DNA from: JACVRW01 sp034664125
GTDB taxonomy: Bacteria > Actinomycetota > Thermoleophilia > Solirubrobacterales > Thermoleophilaceae
Direction of reading: 5' to 3'
DNA: 64,000 nucleotides
NCBI GenBank assembly: GCA_034664125.1
Contig: JAXDIG010000011.1
Span: 27,589-91,588, forward strand
The notes under the pieces are model-generated. The model saw only the letters and a list, made by a program, of their open reading frames with translations, was not told the DNA's origin and made no database searches. Every line of letters starts with the position of its first letter. Position 1 is the stretch's first letter. The translations under genes were made by a program, and so were the position numbers. Shown piece after piece: positions 27,001 through 34,215 of this stretch.

Positions 27001-27761
27001 CCGAGCTCGGCGAGGGTGCCTGGCGGCACGCCACCACGCGCGTGTTCGGCTCGAAGCCGGGCACCTATGGCGCCGGCCTGCTGCAGCTGCTGGACGCGCG
27101 CGACTGGCGCGACGACGGCGACATCGCGGAGGTCTACGAGGCCTGGGGCGGGTTCGCCTACGGCCGCGGCCTGGACGGCGCGCCGGCCCGCCTGGCCATG
27201 CGCGACTGCCACTCCCGCATCGAGGTGGCCGTGAAGAACGTCGACTCGCGCGAGCACGACATCCTCGACTCGGACGACTACTACCAGTTCCACGGCGGCA
27301 TGGTGGCGACCGTCCGCGCGATCACCGGGCGCGAACCGGCCGCCTACCTCGGCGACAGCTCCGATCCCTCGCGCGTGGTGGCGAGGACGCTCGCCGAGGA
27401 GACGCGGCGCGTGTTCCGGGCGCGCGTGGCCAACCCGCGCTGGATCGCCTCGATGATCCGCCACGGCTACAAGGGCGCCGCCGAGCTGTCGGCCACGGTC
27501 GACTACCTGTTCGGCTACGACGCGATGACCGGTGTGGCCGAGGACTGGATGTACGAGCAGGTGGCCGAGCGTTACCTGCTGGACGCCGACGTCGCCGAGT
27601 TCATGGGGCGCTCGAACCCCTGGGCCGGCCGGGCGATCGCCGAGCGGCTGCTGGAAGCGGCCGAGCGCGGGCTCTGGTCCGAGCCCGGCGACGGCACTCT
27701 GGCCGGCATCCGCGACCGCTTCCTGGCGCTGGAGGGCGAGCTCGAGGAGGTGCGCACGTGA
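24000..27761 (+). CDS. cobN: Cobaltochelatase large subunit CobN
   Basis: CobN is the cobalt- and substrate-binding subunit that inserts cobalt into hydrogenobyrinic acid diamide, driven by an AAA+ partner. With the TTG at 24000 the protein has 1253 residues, a normal length. Motifs include TGSRAAWEESDSGLTPLDAA, LTSFPTKHAKVGMAVGLDTP, LGKHGTLEWLPGKMLALSA, IYPFVVNDPGEGVQAKRRAH and GTNAM-like GTSAMRTQGDDVAEILALLG. TTG 24000 is preferred because GGAGG lies about nine bases before it; GTG 24012 would fit the 4-base overlap pattern but has no ribosome site at the right distance. The partner is encoded next. Confidence 0.94.
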   Translation: MLRFVTTADTEILAAAGAVERLPEDFPEVRCANPGTATDDDALIEEVLDGARVVLCRILGGRRGWPGGFDTLRARCSERGIALLALGGEAEPDAEMTELSLAPAGAVAQAGEYLRHGDIDNVEQLLRFLADTFLLDGHGFAPPREVADLGVYLPGEGDVQLERVLDGHDPALPTIGVCFYRSHRLTGNTAFVDQLCRSIADAGANALAVWSYTLRRGPDGSVPALSLLADRVDALLVTMLATGGSGAADARATDAEGVGETWQDWDASALAALDVPVIQAVCATGSRAAWEESDSGLTPLDAATQVAIPEFDGRLLGGVISFKERDAEGSPVGVPVPRYVPHPERCGRVARLAVRSARLRALPAERRRVAVLLTSFPTKHAKVGMAVGLDTPASALRLLDALHGDGMAVERPFEHGDELMHALIDAGGHDPEFLTDDQLAVSPLRLGVADYLSAYAELPDELRAAIEERWGAPPGDRYLDGDDFVIAGLELGNVLIAIQPPRGYGEDPVGIYHDPKLPPTHHYLACYWWLHRVWKADAIVHLGKHGTLEWLPGKMLALSARCAPDAALGDVPLIYPFVVNDPGEGVQAKRRAHAVIVDHLVPPMMRADTYDELAELETLLDEYARLEVLDPPKLPALAARIWTAIEAANLQADIGVEERPDDVGALVEHIDGYLCEVKDIQVKDGLHVLGQAPEGEQLRGLVSAVLRLGSGSVPGLRRAVGAAFGLDEPALVAAPGAGAPAAPAELIERFRGPAASAGDLVDRLEAAQMALLDALAARGWDPAGAGAVCAEVLGHADEGVERALRFAAAEVVPRIRGTTAELDNVVAALNGRHVPAGPSGSPTRGRVDVLPTGRNFYSVDPRALPSELSWEVGERLAEALLDRHRREAGELPRMVGLVAWGTSAMRTQGDDVAEILALLGVRPTWHPESGRVTGIEVIPLAELGRPRIDVTVRISGFFRDAFPHLVRLLDDAVTTVAGLDEPPQSNYVAAHARADAERLAAELGEGAWRHATTRVFGSKPGTYGAGLLQLLDARDWRDDGDIAEVYEAWGGFAYGRGLDGAPARLAMRDCHSRIEVAVKNVDSREHDILDSDDYYQFHGGMVATVRAITGREPAAYLGDSSDPSRVVARTLAEETRRVFRARVANPRWIASMIRHGYKGAAELSATVDYLFGYDAMTGVAEDWMYEQVAERYLLDADVAEFMGRSNPWAGRAIAERLLEAAERGLWSEPGDGTLAGIRDRFLALEGELEEVRT

Positions 27762-29707
27762 GCGCCCAGTACCCGCTCGCGGCGATCGTGGGCCAGGAGG
27801 CGCTGGTCGAGGCGCTCCTGATCAACGCGGTGGCTCCCGACGTCGGAGGGGTGCTGGTGCGCGGCGAGCGCGGCACGGCGAAGTCGACGGCCGTCCGCGG
27901 CCTCGCGCCGCTGCTGCCGCCGGTGGCGGCCGCGCAGACGCAGGCGTTCGCGTTCGCTCCCGGCGAGCTGGCGCCGGACGGCCGCGTGCCGGCCGACGCC
28001 GCCACGGCCCTGCGCCCCGCGCCGCTGGTCGAGCTGCCGCTGGGTGCCACCCTGGACCGCCTCGTAGGTGCGCTGGACCTCGGTCGTGCGCTGGCCGGCG
28101 AGCAGGCCTTCGAGGCCGGGCTGCTGGCCCGGGCCCATCGCGGGATCCTCTACGTCGACGAGGTGAACCTGCTGCCCGACCACCTGGTGGACGCGCTGCT
28201 CGATGCCGCGGCGTCGGGGGTGGCGCAGGTGGAGCGCGAGGCCGTGTCCGCCTCCCACGCCGCCCGCTTCCTGCTGGTGGGGACGATGAACGTCGAGGAG
28301 GGCGAGCTGCGGCCACAGCTGCTGGACCGCTTCGGACTGGGCGTGGACGTGCGCACGCCTCAGGACCCCGTGGAGCGCGCCGAGATCGTGCGCCGCCGGC
28401 TCTCCTTCGAGCGCGACCCGGACGCCTTCGCGGCCGAGTGGGCAGAGCAGGACCGCGCACTGGCGCGGCGGATCGCGGCGGCCCGGGAGCGCCTGGAAGC
28501 GGTGCGCCTGCCCGAGCGCGAGCTGATGCGCATCACCGGCGCCTGCGCGCGCCTGGGCGTGGACGGGGTGCGCGGCGACATAGTGTCGGCCCGCGCGGCG
28601 CAGGCGCTGGCGGCGCTGGACGGCCTGGACGAGGTGACCGAGGAGCACGTCAGGCGAGCGGCCGCGCTGGCGCTGGCCCACCGCCGCCGCCGGGACCCGC
28701 TGGACGGAAGCGATCCCGACGACGAGCAGCTGCACAGGGCGCTCGACGGGGAGGGCCTCGGCGAGGAGCCACCCGATGGCGAGCCACCCGATGGCGAGCC
28801 ACCCGAAGACGAGCCCCCCGATGGCGACGGCCGCCCGCCGGCGCGGGCCGACCGCTCCGAGGCACCGCCCGCTCGCGCCCGCGACAGAGCTCCGGCCGAG
28901 CCCGCCGCCGAGCCGGCGGCGCACACGGACCCCTCCGCGCCAGCCCGCGAGCGCCGCGATGCGCCCGCCCCGGCGCGCCTGCCGCTCGACGCCCTGGCGC
29001 TGGCCGGGCGCGGGGCCGGCCCGGTTGGCCGCCGCGCGCGCGCCAGCTCGCCCGGCGCCGGCGCGATCGACAGCCGGCCGGCCCTGCCCGACAGCGACGA
29101 CCTGGCGATCGTCGCCAGCCTGCGCGCCCGGCTGATCGGCGCGAGCGCCGACCACCTGCGCGAGCACGTGCGCGCGGGGCGCGAGGGAGCGCTGCTCTGC
29201 CTCGTCGTCGACGCCAGCGGCTCGATGGGCGCGCGGCGGCGCCTCGCGCGCGTGAAGGGCGCCCTGCTGGGCCTGCTGCGGGACGCCTACGCGCGCCGCG
29301 ACCGCGTGGCGATCGTGGCCTTCCGCGACGACGGCGCCCACCTGGTCGTCACGCCCGGCGCGCCGCTGGAGCGCGCGGCCGCCGCTGTGCGCGACCTCCC
29401 CACCGGCGGTCGCACGCCCCTCGCCGCGGGGCTGGACGCCGCCGAACGGGTGATCCGGCGCGAGGCGATCCGCGATCCGCGCCGTCGCGCCATCGCCGTG
29501 GTGCTCACCGACGGCCGCGTGGCAGACCCGGCGGGCACCGTTCGGCGCTCGGCGGCGGCGCTCGGCCGCGCCGCGGCGGTGGTGCACGTGGTCGACACCG
29601 AGGAGGGGCCCGTGCGGGTGGGGCTCGCCGGGACCCTCGCCGCGGCCGCCGGCGCGCGCGTTCACGCGCTGGCGCCGGCCACACCCATCGACAGGAGGGC
29701 AGCATGA
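27758..29707 (+). CDS. ChlI-ChlD fusion: AAA+ ATPase and VWA subunit for the cobaltochelatase
   Basis: The 649-residue protein joins the two small subunits of a magnesium-chelatase-type enzyme. Residues 1 to about 330 are the AAA+ ATPase (ChlI): GQEALVEALLINAV, Walker A GERGTAKST, Walker B GILYVDEVNLLPDHLVD and the arginine-finger region GELRPQLLDRFGL. A low-complexity acidic and proline-rich linker (about 335-420) with a tandem repeat leads to a von Willebrand A domain with an intact metal site, VVDASGSMGARRR. Placed directly after cobN and overlapping it (GTGA, with GAGGAGG before the start), it is the likely motor of the cobalt chelatase in place of CobS/CobT of the classical complex. Confidence 0.92.
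   Translation: MSAQYPLAAIVGQEALVEALLINAVAPDVGGVLVRGERGTAKSTAVRGLAPLLPPVAAAQTQAFAFAPGELAPDGRVPADAATALRPAPLVELPLGATLDRLVGALDLGRALAGEQAFEAGLLARAHRGILYVDEVNLLPDHLVDALLDAAASGVAQVEREAVSASHAARFLLVGTMNVEEGELRPQLLDRFGLGVDVRTPQDPVERAEIVRRRLSFERDPDAFAAEWAEQDRALARRIAAARERLEAVRLPERELMRITGACARLGVDGVRGDIVSARAAQALAALDGLDEVTEEHVRRAAALALAHRRRRDPLDGSDPDDEQLHRALDGEGLGEEPPDGEPPDGEPPEDEPPDGDGRPPARADRSEAPPARARDRAPAEPAAEPAAHTDPSAPARERRDAPAPARLPLDALALAGRGAGPVGRRARASSPGAGAIDSRPALPDSDDLAIVASLRARLIGASADHLREHVRAGREGALLCLVVDASGSMGARRRLARVKGALLGLLRDAYARRDRVAIVAFRDDGAHLVVTPGAPLERAAAAVRDLPTGGRTPLAAGLDAAERVIRREAIRDPRRRAIAVVLTDGRVADPAGTVRRSAAALGRAAAVVHVVDTEEGPVRVGLAGTLAAAAGARVHALAPATPIDRRAA
28766..28825 (+). repeat. Four tandem 15-bp units in the ChlI-ChlD linker
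   Basis: Two identical units GAGCCACCCGATGGC are followed by two variants, encoding EPPDG, EPPDG, EPPED and EPPDG. They sit in the acidic, proline-rich linker between the ATPase and VWA domains. Acidic linkers are known in ChlD proteins; the near-identical units suggest recent slippage and variable length between strains. Confidence 0.9.
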
Positions 29708-30336
29708 ACGAGCCAAGCAGCGAGGCGACGCGCGCCCGGCACTCCGGCCCCGACGTCGACGTGCCGCACGGTCCGGACGACCGCGGCAGCGCCGAGCCGA
29801 AGCGGCGCAAGCGCCGTGACCGGCCGCTCGTGGTCGTGATCACGGGCCACGGCAAGGGCAAGAGCAGCTCGGCGTTCGGGATGCTGATGCGCTCGTGGGC
29901 GCGCGACTACCGCTGCGGCGTGTTCCAGTTCGTCAAATCCGGCAAGTGGAAGGTCGGCGAGGAGAAGGCCGCCCGGGCCCTCGGCGGCATCGACTGGGAG
30001 AAGATGGGCGACGGCTGGACGTGGCTGTCGCGCGACCTCGAGGAAACCGCCGACCTGGCACGCGAGGGCTGGGCCGAGGTCAAGCGCGCGATCGCCGAGG
30101 AGCGCTACGAGTTCCTGCTGCTGGACGAGATGACCTACCCGGTCACCTGGGGCTGGATCGACGTGGACGACGTCGTGGAGACGCTGCGAAACCGCCCCGG
30201 CTTCCAGCACGTGGTGATCACCGGCCGCGACGCCGCCCCGGCGCTGGTGGAGGCCGCCGACCTCGTGTCGGAGGTGGTGAAGGTCAAGCACCCGTTCGAC
30301 GCGGGGATCCGCGCCCAGCAGGGCATCGAGTGGTAG
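29704..30336 (+). CDS. cobO: Corrinoid adenosyltransferase CobO (CobA/BtuR type)
   Basis: This enzyme transfers the adenosyl group of ATP to reduced cob(I)yrinic acid diamide. The 210-residue protein has the family P-loop ITGHGKGKSSSAFGMLMR, then GVFQFVKSGKW, a Walker-B-like LLLDEMTYPVTWGW and VVITGRDAAPALVEAADLVS near the C-terminus. About 40 charged residues precede the conserved core, a common feature of actinobacterial versions. The ATG at 29704 overlaps the end of the chelatase gene by four bases. Confidence 0.94.
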   Translation: MNEPSSEATRARHSGPDVDVPHGPDDRGSAEPKRRKRRDRPLVVVITGHGKGKSSSAFGMLMRSWARDYRCGVFQFVKSGKWKVGEEKAARALGGIDWEKMGDGWTWLSRDLEETADLAREGWAEVKRAIAEERYEFLLLDEMTYPVTWGWIDVDDVVETLRNRPGFQHVVITGRDAAPALVEAADLVSEVVKVKHPFDAGIRAQQGIEW

Positions 30337-31283
30337 ACGTCCTCCTCATCCTCGACGGTGCGAGCGAGCCCGTGGGCGCCGGGCCGACGAGCCTCGAGCG
30401 CGCCGGCACCCCCGTGCTGGACCGACTGGCGCGCGAAGGCCGGCTCGCCCGCCTGCGCACCGTCGCGCCCGGCCTGCCGGCGGGCTCTGAGAGCGCCATC
30501 CCGGCGCTGCTCGGTTGGACCCCCGAGGCGCCGCTCGATCGCGGAGCGGTCGAGGCGGCGGCCCGCGGAGTGGCCCCCGCCCGTGGCGAACGCGCATGGC
30601 GCGTCGACAGCGTCGGACCGGACGGCCGGCGCCCCGGCGCCGGCGCCGCGGCCGAGGCGGCACGGCGGCTGCGCCGCCACCTGCCCCGGCATCGGGTTTT
30701 GCCGCTCGGCGGCCACCGGCTGCTCGTGTGCGGCCGGGGGCCGCTGCCGGACCTGCCCCCGGGGCTGCGCGCGTGGCCCGAGGGCGCGCTCCCGCCCAGG
30801 GTGCTCGACGAATCCACCACGGTGATCGCCGCGGAGGGCGGCGCCGCCGGGCTCGGGCACCTGCTGGGCGCCCGAGTGGTGGTGCCGGCCGGCGCGACAG
30901 GACGGCCTGACACGGACCTGGCCGGAAAGGCGGCCGCTGCCGCGCGCGCCACCGGCGAGGGTGCCGCGCGCGTAGTCGTGCACGTCGGCGGGCCCGACGA
31001 GGCCGCCCACCAGCGGGACGCCGAGGCCAAGGTCGCGGCGATCGAACGCGTGGACCGTGAGCTGCTCCCGCAGCTCGCCCGGCTCGTGCAGGTGTACGCG
31101 GGGACACTGCGCGTGTGCCCCGACCACGGCTGCGACCCCCGCACCGGTGAGCACGACCCCGCCCCGGTGCCGAGCGTCCTGTGGAGCCCCGCCGCCCGCG
31201 GCGACGACGCCGGCGCCCGGCTGAGCGAGCGGGCGGTCGCGTCGCTGCCGGTGCACGACGCCACGGAGGTGCTGGCCGGGTGA
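30330..31283 (+). CDS. Cofactor-independent phosphoglycerate-mutase-like metalloenzyme in the cobalamin operon
   Basis: The 317-residue protein belongs to the alkaline phosphatase superfamily, nearest the archaeal-type cofactor-independent phosphoglycerate mutase (ApgM) group. Visible are the N-terminal metal site LLILDGASE, the presumed nucleophile Ser in PAGSESAIPALLGW (compare GSD-x-AN-x-x-LLGY), HVGGPDEAAHQRDAEAK (D-x3-H metal ligands) and CPDHGCDPRTGEHDP. Proteins of this group have been proposed to act as homoserine kinases (ThrB4 type), so phosphorylation of L-threonine to feed the decarboxylase domain two genes downstream is an attractive guess. Hydrolysis of a ribazole phosphate is another. 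GTG 30330 is the start; it overlaps cobO and precedes cobB (GTGA). Confidence 0.7.
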   Translation: MVDVLLILDGASEPVGAGPTSLERAGTPVLDRLAREGRLARLRTVAPGLPAGSESAIPALLGWTPEAPLDRGAVEAAARGVAPARGERAWRVDSVGPDGRRPGAGAAAEAARRLRRHLPRHRVLPLGGHRLLVCGRGPLPDLPPGLRAWPEGALPPRVLDESTTVIAAEGGAAGLGHLLGARVVVPAGATGRPDTDLAGKAAAAARATGEGAARVVVHVGGPDEAAHQRDAEAKVAAIERVDRELLPQLARLVQVYAGTLRVCPDHGCDPRTGEHDPAPVPSVLWSPAARGDDAGARLSERAVASLPVHDATEVLAG

Positions 31284-32641
31284 TCCCGCGCATCGTCGTG
31301 GCCGGCACCAGCTCGGGCGCGGGCAAGACCACGATCGCCTGCGGGCTGATCGGCGCGCTGCGCGCGCGCGGCCTGCGCGTGCAGGGGTTCAAGGTCGGAC
31401 CCGACTACATCGACCCCAGCTACCACGCGCTCGCGGCGGGCCGGCCGGGTCGCAACCTCGACGCCTTCCTGAGCGGCCCGGACCTGATGGGGCCGCTCGT
31501 GCGCCACGGGGCACAGGGCGCGGACGTGGCCGTGATCGAGGGTGTGATGGGCCTCTTCGACGGCGCCTCCGGCCGTGGCGAGCTGGCCTCCACGGGCCAT
31601 GTCGCGAAGCTGCTCGGCGCGCCCGTGCTGCTGGTGGTGGACGCGGAGTCGATGGCGCGCTCCGCCGCGGCGATCGTGCACGGCTATCGCACGTTCGACC
31701 CGGACATCCAGGTCGCCGGCGTGATCTTCAACCGGGTCGGCTCGGACACCCACGAGCTGTTGCTGCGCGAGGCCGTCGAGCCGCTGGGCATCCCGGTGGT
31801 CGGAGCGCTGCGCCGCGACGAGCGCGTGACCGCTCCCGAGCGTCACCTCGGCCTGGTGCCGGCGTTGGAGCGCGAGCAGCGCACGACCGTGGCGCTTGCC
31901 ACGCTCGCCGACTCGGTCGAGCGCAAGGTCGACCTCGACGCCGTGCTGACACTGGCCCGGGCGGCCCCCGCGCTTCCCGGCGCCGCGTGGACCCCGGAGC
32001 CCGAGGGGGAGCCGGCGGCCGGCGCGCGCATCGCCATCGCCCGCGGTCCTGCGTTCTCCTTCCACTACGAGGAGAACCTGGAGCTGCTGGCAGCCGCCGG
32101 GGCAGAGCTCGTGCCCTTCGACCCGCTCGCCGACGAGGCGCTGCCCCCGGACGCCGGCGCGCTGGTGCTCGCCGGGGGGTTCCCCGAGGTGTTCGGCGCG
32201 GAGCTGGAGGCCAACGCCCCGCTGCGCGCCGAGGTGGCGCGCTTCGCGCTCAGCGGCCGGCCGGTGCTGGCCGAGTGCGGCGGCCTGCTCTACCTCTCGA
32301 TGGAGCTCGACGGCCACCAGATGTGCGGAGCTATACCCGCGCGCGCGTCGGTGACGCGGCGGCTCACGCTCGGCTACCGCGAGGCCACCGCGGAAACCAC
32401 GACGCCGTGGATCGAGGCCGGCGAGCGGGTCCGCGGGCACGAGTTCCACTACTCGCAGATCGAGGTCGAGGGTGACCAGCGCCCGGCCTGGCGCCTCGCC
32501 TCCCGCGCCGCGGAGCGCGTGGAAGGCCACGCCGCGGGCGCGCTCCAAGCGAGCTACCTGCACGTGCACTGGGCCGCGCACCCGAACCTCGCCCTGCGCT
32601 TCACGCGCGCCGCGCTGACCGCGCAGCCGGCCCCGGCATGA
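31280..32641 (+). CDS. cobB: Hydrogenobyrinic/cobyrinic acid a,c-diamide synthase (CobB/CbiA)
   Basis: CobB uses glutamine and ATP to amidate side chains a and c of the corrin ring. The 453-residue protein starts with the P-loop VAGTSSGAGKTTIACGLIGA and FKVGPDYIDPSYH, then VIEGVMGLFDGASG. The C-terminal amidotransferase has the nucleophilic Cys in VLAECGGLLYLS and a conserved His in SYLHVHWAAHP; YREATAETTTPWIEAGERVR and GHEFHYSQ are also family features. It overlaps both neighbours by four bases. Because the pathway here is aerobic, hydrogenobyrinate is the expected substrate. Confidence 0.94.
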   Translation: MIPRIVVAGTSSGAGKTTIACGLIGALRARGLRVQGFKVGPDYIDPSYHALAAGRPGRNLDAFLSGPDLMGPLVRHGAQGADVAVIEGVMGLFDGASGRGELASTGHVAKLLGAPVLLVVDAESMARSAAAIVHGYRTFDPDIQVAGVIFNRVGSDTHELLLREAVEPLGIPVVGALRRDERVTAPERHLGLVPALEREQRTTVALATLADSVERKVDLDAVLTLARAAPALPGAAWTPEPEGEPAAGARIAIARGPAFSFHYEENLELLAAAGAELVPFDPLADEALPPDAGALVLAGGFPEVFGAELEANAPLRAEVARFALSGRPVLAECGGLLYLSMELDGHQMCGAIPARASVTRRLTLGYREATAETTTPWIEAGERVRGHEFHYSQIEVEGDQRPAWRLASRAAERVEGHAAGALQASYLHVHWAAHPNLALRFTRAALTAQPAPA

Positions 32642-34215
32642 CCCTCACGCTCGTGATCGGCGGGACGCGCTCAGGCAAGAGCGGGCGCGCCGAGACGCTG
32701 GCGCTCGCCACAGGCCTCCCGGTGCGCTACGTCGCCACGGCCGACCGGTCGGATCCGGCGATGGCCGAGCGCATCCGCCGCCACGCCGAGCGCCGGCCGC
32801 CGAGCTGGACGACGGTCGAGGCCGGCGCCGACCTCGGGGACGCCGTGGCGAACGCGGACGGCACCTGCGTCCTGCTCGACGGCCTCGGCCCGTGGGTCGC
32901 GACCGCGCTCCACCGCGCGGGCGCATTCGACGGTTCCCAGGCCGGGGGCCTGGAGCCGGTGCGCGACCGCGTCATGGCAGGGATCGACGCCGTAGCGCGC
33001 GCGGCCGCCGGCCCCGATCCGTTGATCGTGGTCGCCGAGGAGGCCGGTCAGGGAGTGCTGCCGCCCGACGCCGCCTCGCGCGCCTGGGTCGACCTGATCG
33101 GCGACGCCAAGCAGCGGCTGGCTGACGTGGCCGAGCGCGTGGAGCTGGTCGTGGCGGGCCGGCCGCTGACCGTCGCGGGCAGCCCGGCGACGGGTGCGGC
33201 GGAGCTGCGCGGCCACGGGGACGCCGAGCTGGCGCCCGGCCTGGCCGACCACGCGGTGAACGTGATGAGCGGCGGGCCGCCGGACTGGCTGCGCGCGGCG
33301 CTGCACGAGGCTCTGGACGCGGACGGCCCGCGCTACCCGGACGAGCGGCCCGCGGCGGCGGCGCTCGCCGCCCTGCACGGTCGCGACCCCGCGGAGGTGG
33401 TGTCGACCAACGGCGCGGCCGAGGCGCTCTGGCTGCTTCCCGCGGCGCTGCGCCCGGGGCTGGCCGCCTGCGTGCACCCCGCCTTCACCGAAGCGGAAGC
33501 GGCCCTGCGCGCTCACGGAGTGCCCGTGGCGCGCGTGCTGCGCGACCCCGAGCGCGGCTTCGCCCTCGACCCGGCCGCCGTGCCGGACGCGGCCGACCTG
33601 GTCGTGGTGGGCAACCCGGCCTCGCCCAGCGGGACGCTCGACCCCGCCGCGGCGCTGCTGGCCCTGCGCCGCCCCGGCCGCGTCGTAGCCGTGGACGAGG
33701 CCTTCATGGACCTCGTGCCGGGCGAGCCGGGGTCGCTCGTGCGCGAGCCGCTGGCCGACGTGATCGTGGTGCGCAGCCTTACCAAGTCGATGGCCCTGCC
33801 GGGGGTGCGCGCCGGGTACGCCGTCGCCGCGCCCGCCGTGGCGGAGCGCTTGCGCGCCGTGCGCCCGCCCTGGTCGGCCAACGCGCTGGCGCTTGCGGCC
33901 CTCACAGCGATCGCGAAGCGCCCGGAGGCCCTGGCCGCCGCAGCCGAGCGAGGGGCCACCGAGCGCGCCGACCTGGCCGGGCGCCTGGACGGGGTGGCGG
34001 GGGTCCGCACCTGGCCGGGCGCGGCGAACTTCTGCCTGGTCGAGGTGGCGGACGGCCCGGCGGTGGTGGCCGCCCTGCGCGGACGCGGCATCGCCGTGCG
34101 CCCGGCGGGCTCCTTTCCGGGGCTCGGCCCCGGACACCTGCGCATCACGGCGCGCAGCGGACCGGAGAACGAGCGCGTGGCCGGCGCGCTCGCGGAGGCG
34201 GTCGGCGCGTCGTGA
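32638..34215 (+). CDS. Fusion of adenosylcobinamide kinase/guanylyltransferase (CobU/CobP) with threonine-phosphate decarboxylase
   Basis: The 525-residue protein joins two enzymes of nucleotide-loop assembly. Residues 1 to about 185 are CobU/CobP, which phosphorylates and guanylylates adenosylcobinamide: P-loop LVIGGTRSGKSGRAE, RYVATADRSDPAMAERI, VLLDGLGPWVA and VAEEAGQGVLP. Residues from about 200 are a fold-type I PLP enzyme of the threonine-phosphate decarboxylase/histidinol-phosphate aminotransferase group: NGAAEALWLLP, VVGNPASPSGTLDP, VVDEAFMDLVPGE, the PLP lysine in VVRSLTKSMALPGVRAGY, and GHLRITAR. The decarboxylase makes aminopropanol phosphate. It overlaps both neighbours by four bases. 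Confidence 0.9.
   Translation: MTLTLVIGGTRSGKSGRAETLALATGLPVRYVATADRSDPAMAERIRRHAERRPPSWTTVEAGADLGDAVANADGTCVLLDGLGPWVATALHRAGAFDGSQAGGLEPVRDRVMAGIDAVARAAAGPDPLIVVAEEAGQGVLPPDAASRAWVDLIGDAKQRLADVAERVELVVAGRPLTVAGSPATGAAELRGHGDAELAPGLADHAVNVMSGGPPDWLRAALHEALDADGPRYPDERPAAAALAALHGRDPAEVVSTNGAAEALWLLPAALRPGLAACVHPAFTEAEAALRAHGVPVARVLRDPERGFALDPAAVPDAADLVVVGNPASPSGTLDPAAALLALRRPGRVVAVDEAFMDLVPGEPGSLVREPLADVIVVRSLTKSMALPGVRAGYAVAAPAVAERLRAVRPPWSANALALAALTAIAKRPEALAAAAERGATERADLAGRLDGVAGVRTWPGAANFCLVEVADGPAVVAALRGRGIAVRPAGSFPGLGPGHLRITARSGPENERVAGALAEAVGAS

Noticed and set aside
23661..27464. A very long open frame (over 1200 codons) on the minus strand opposite cobN
   Set aside because: It is a mirror of the cobN codon pattern in GC-rich DNA. 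Its translation is rich in Gln, His, Arg and Val with no domain, and cobN is certain on the other strand.
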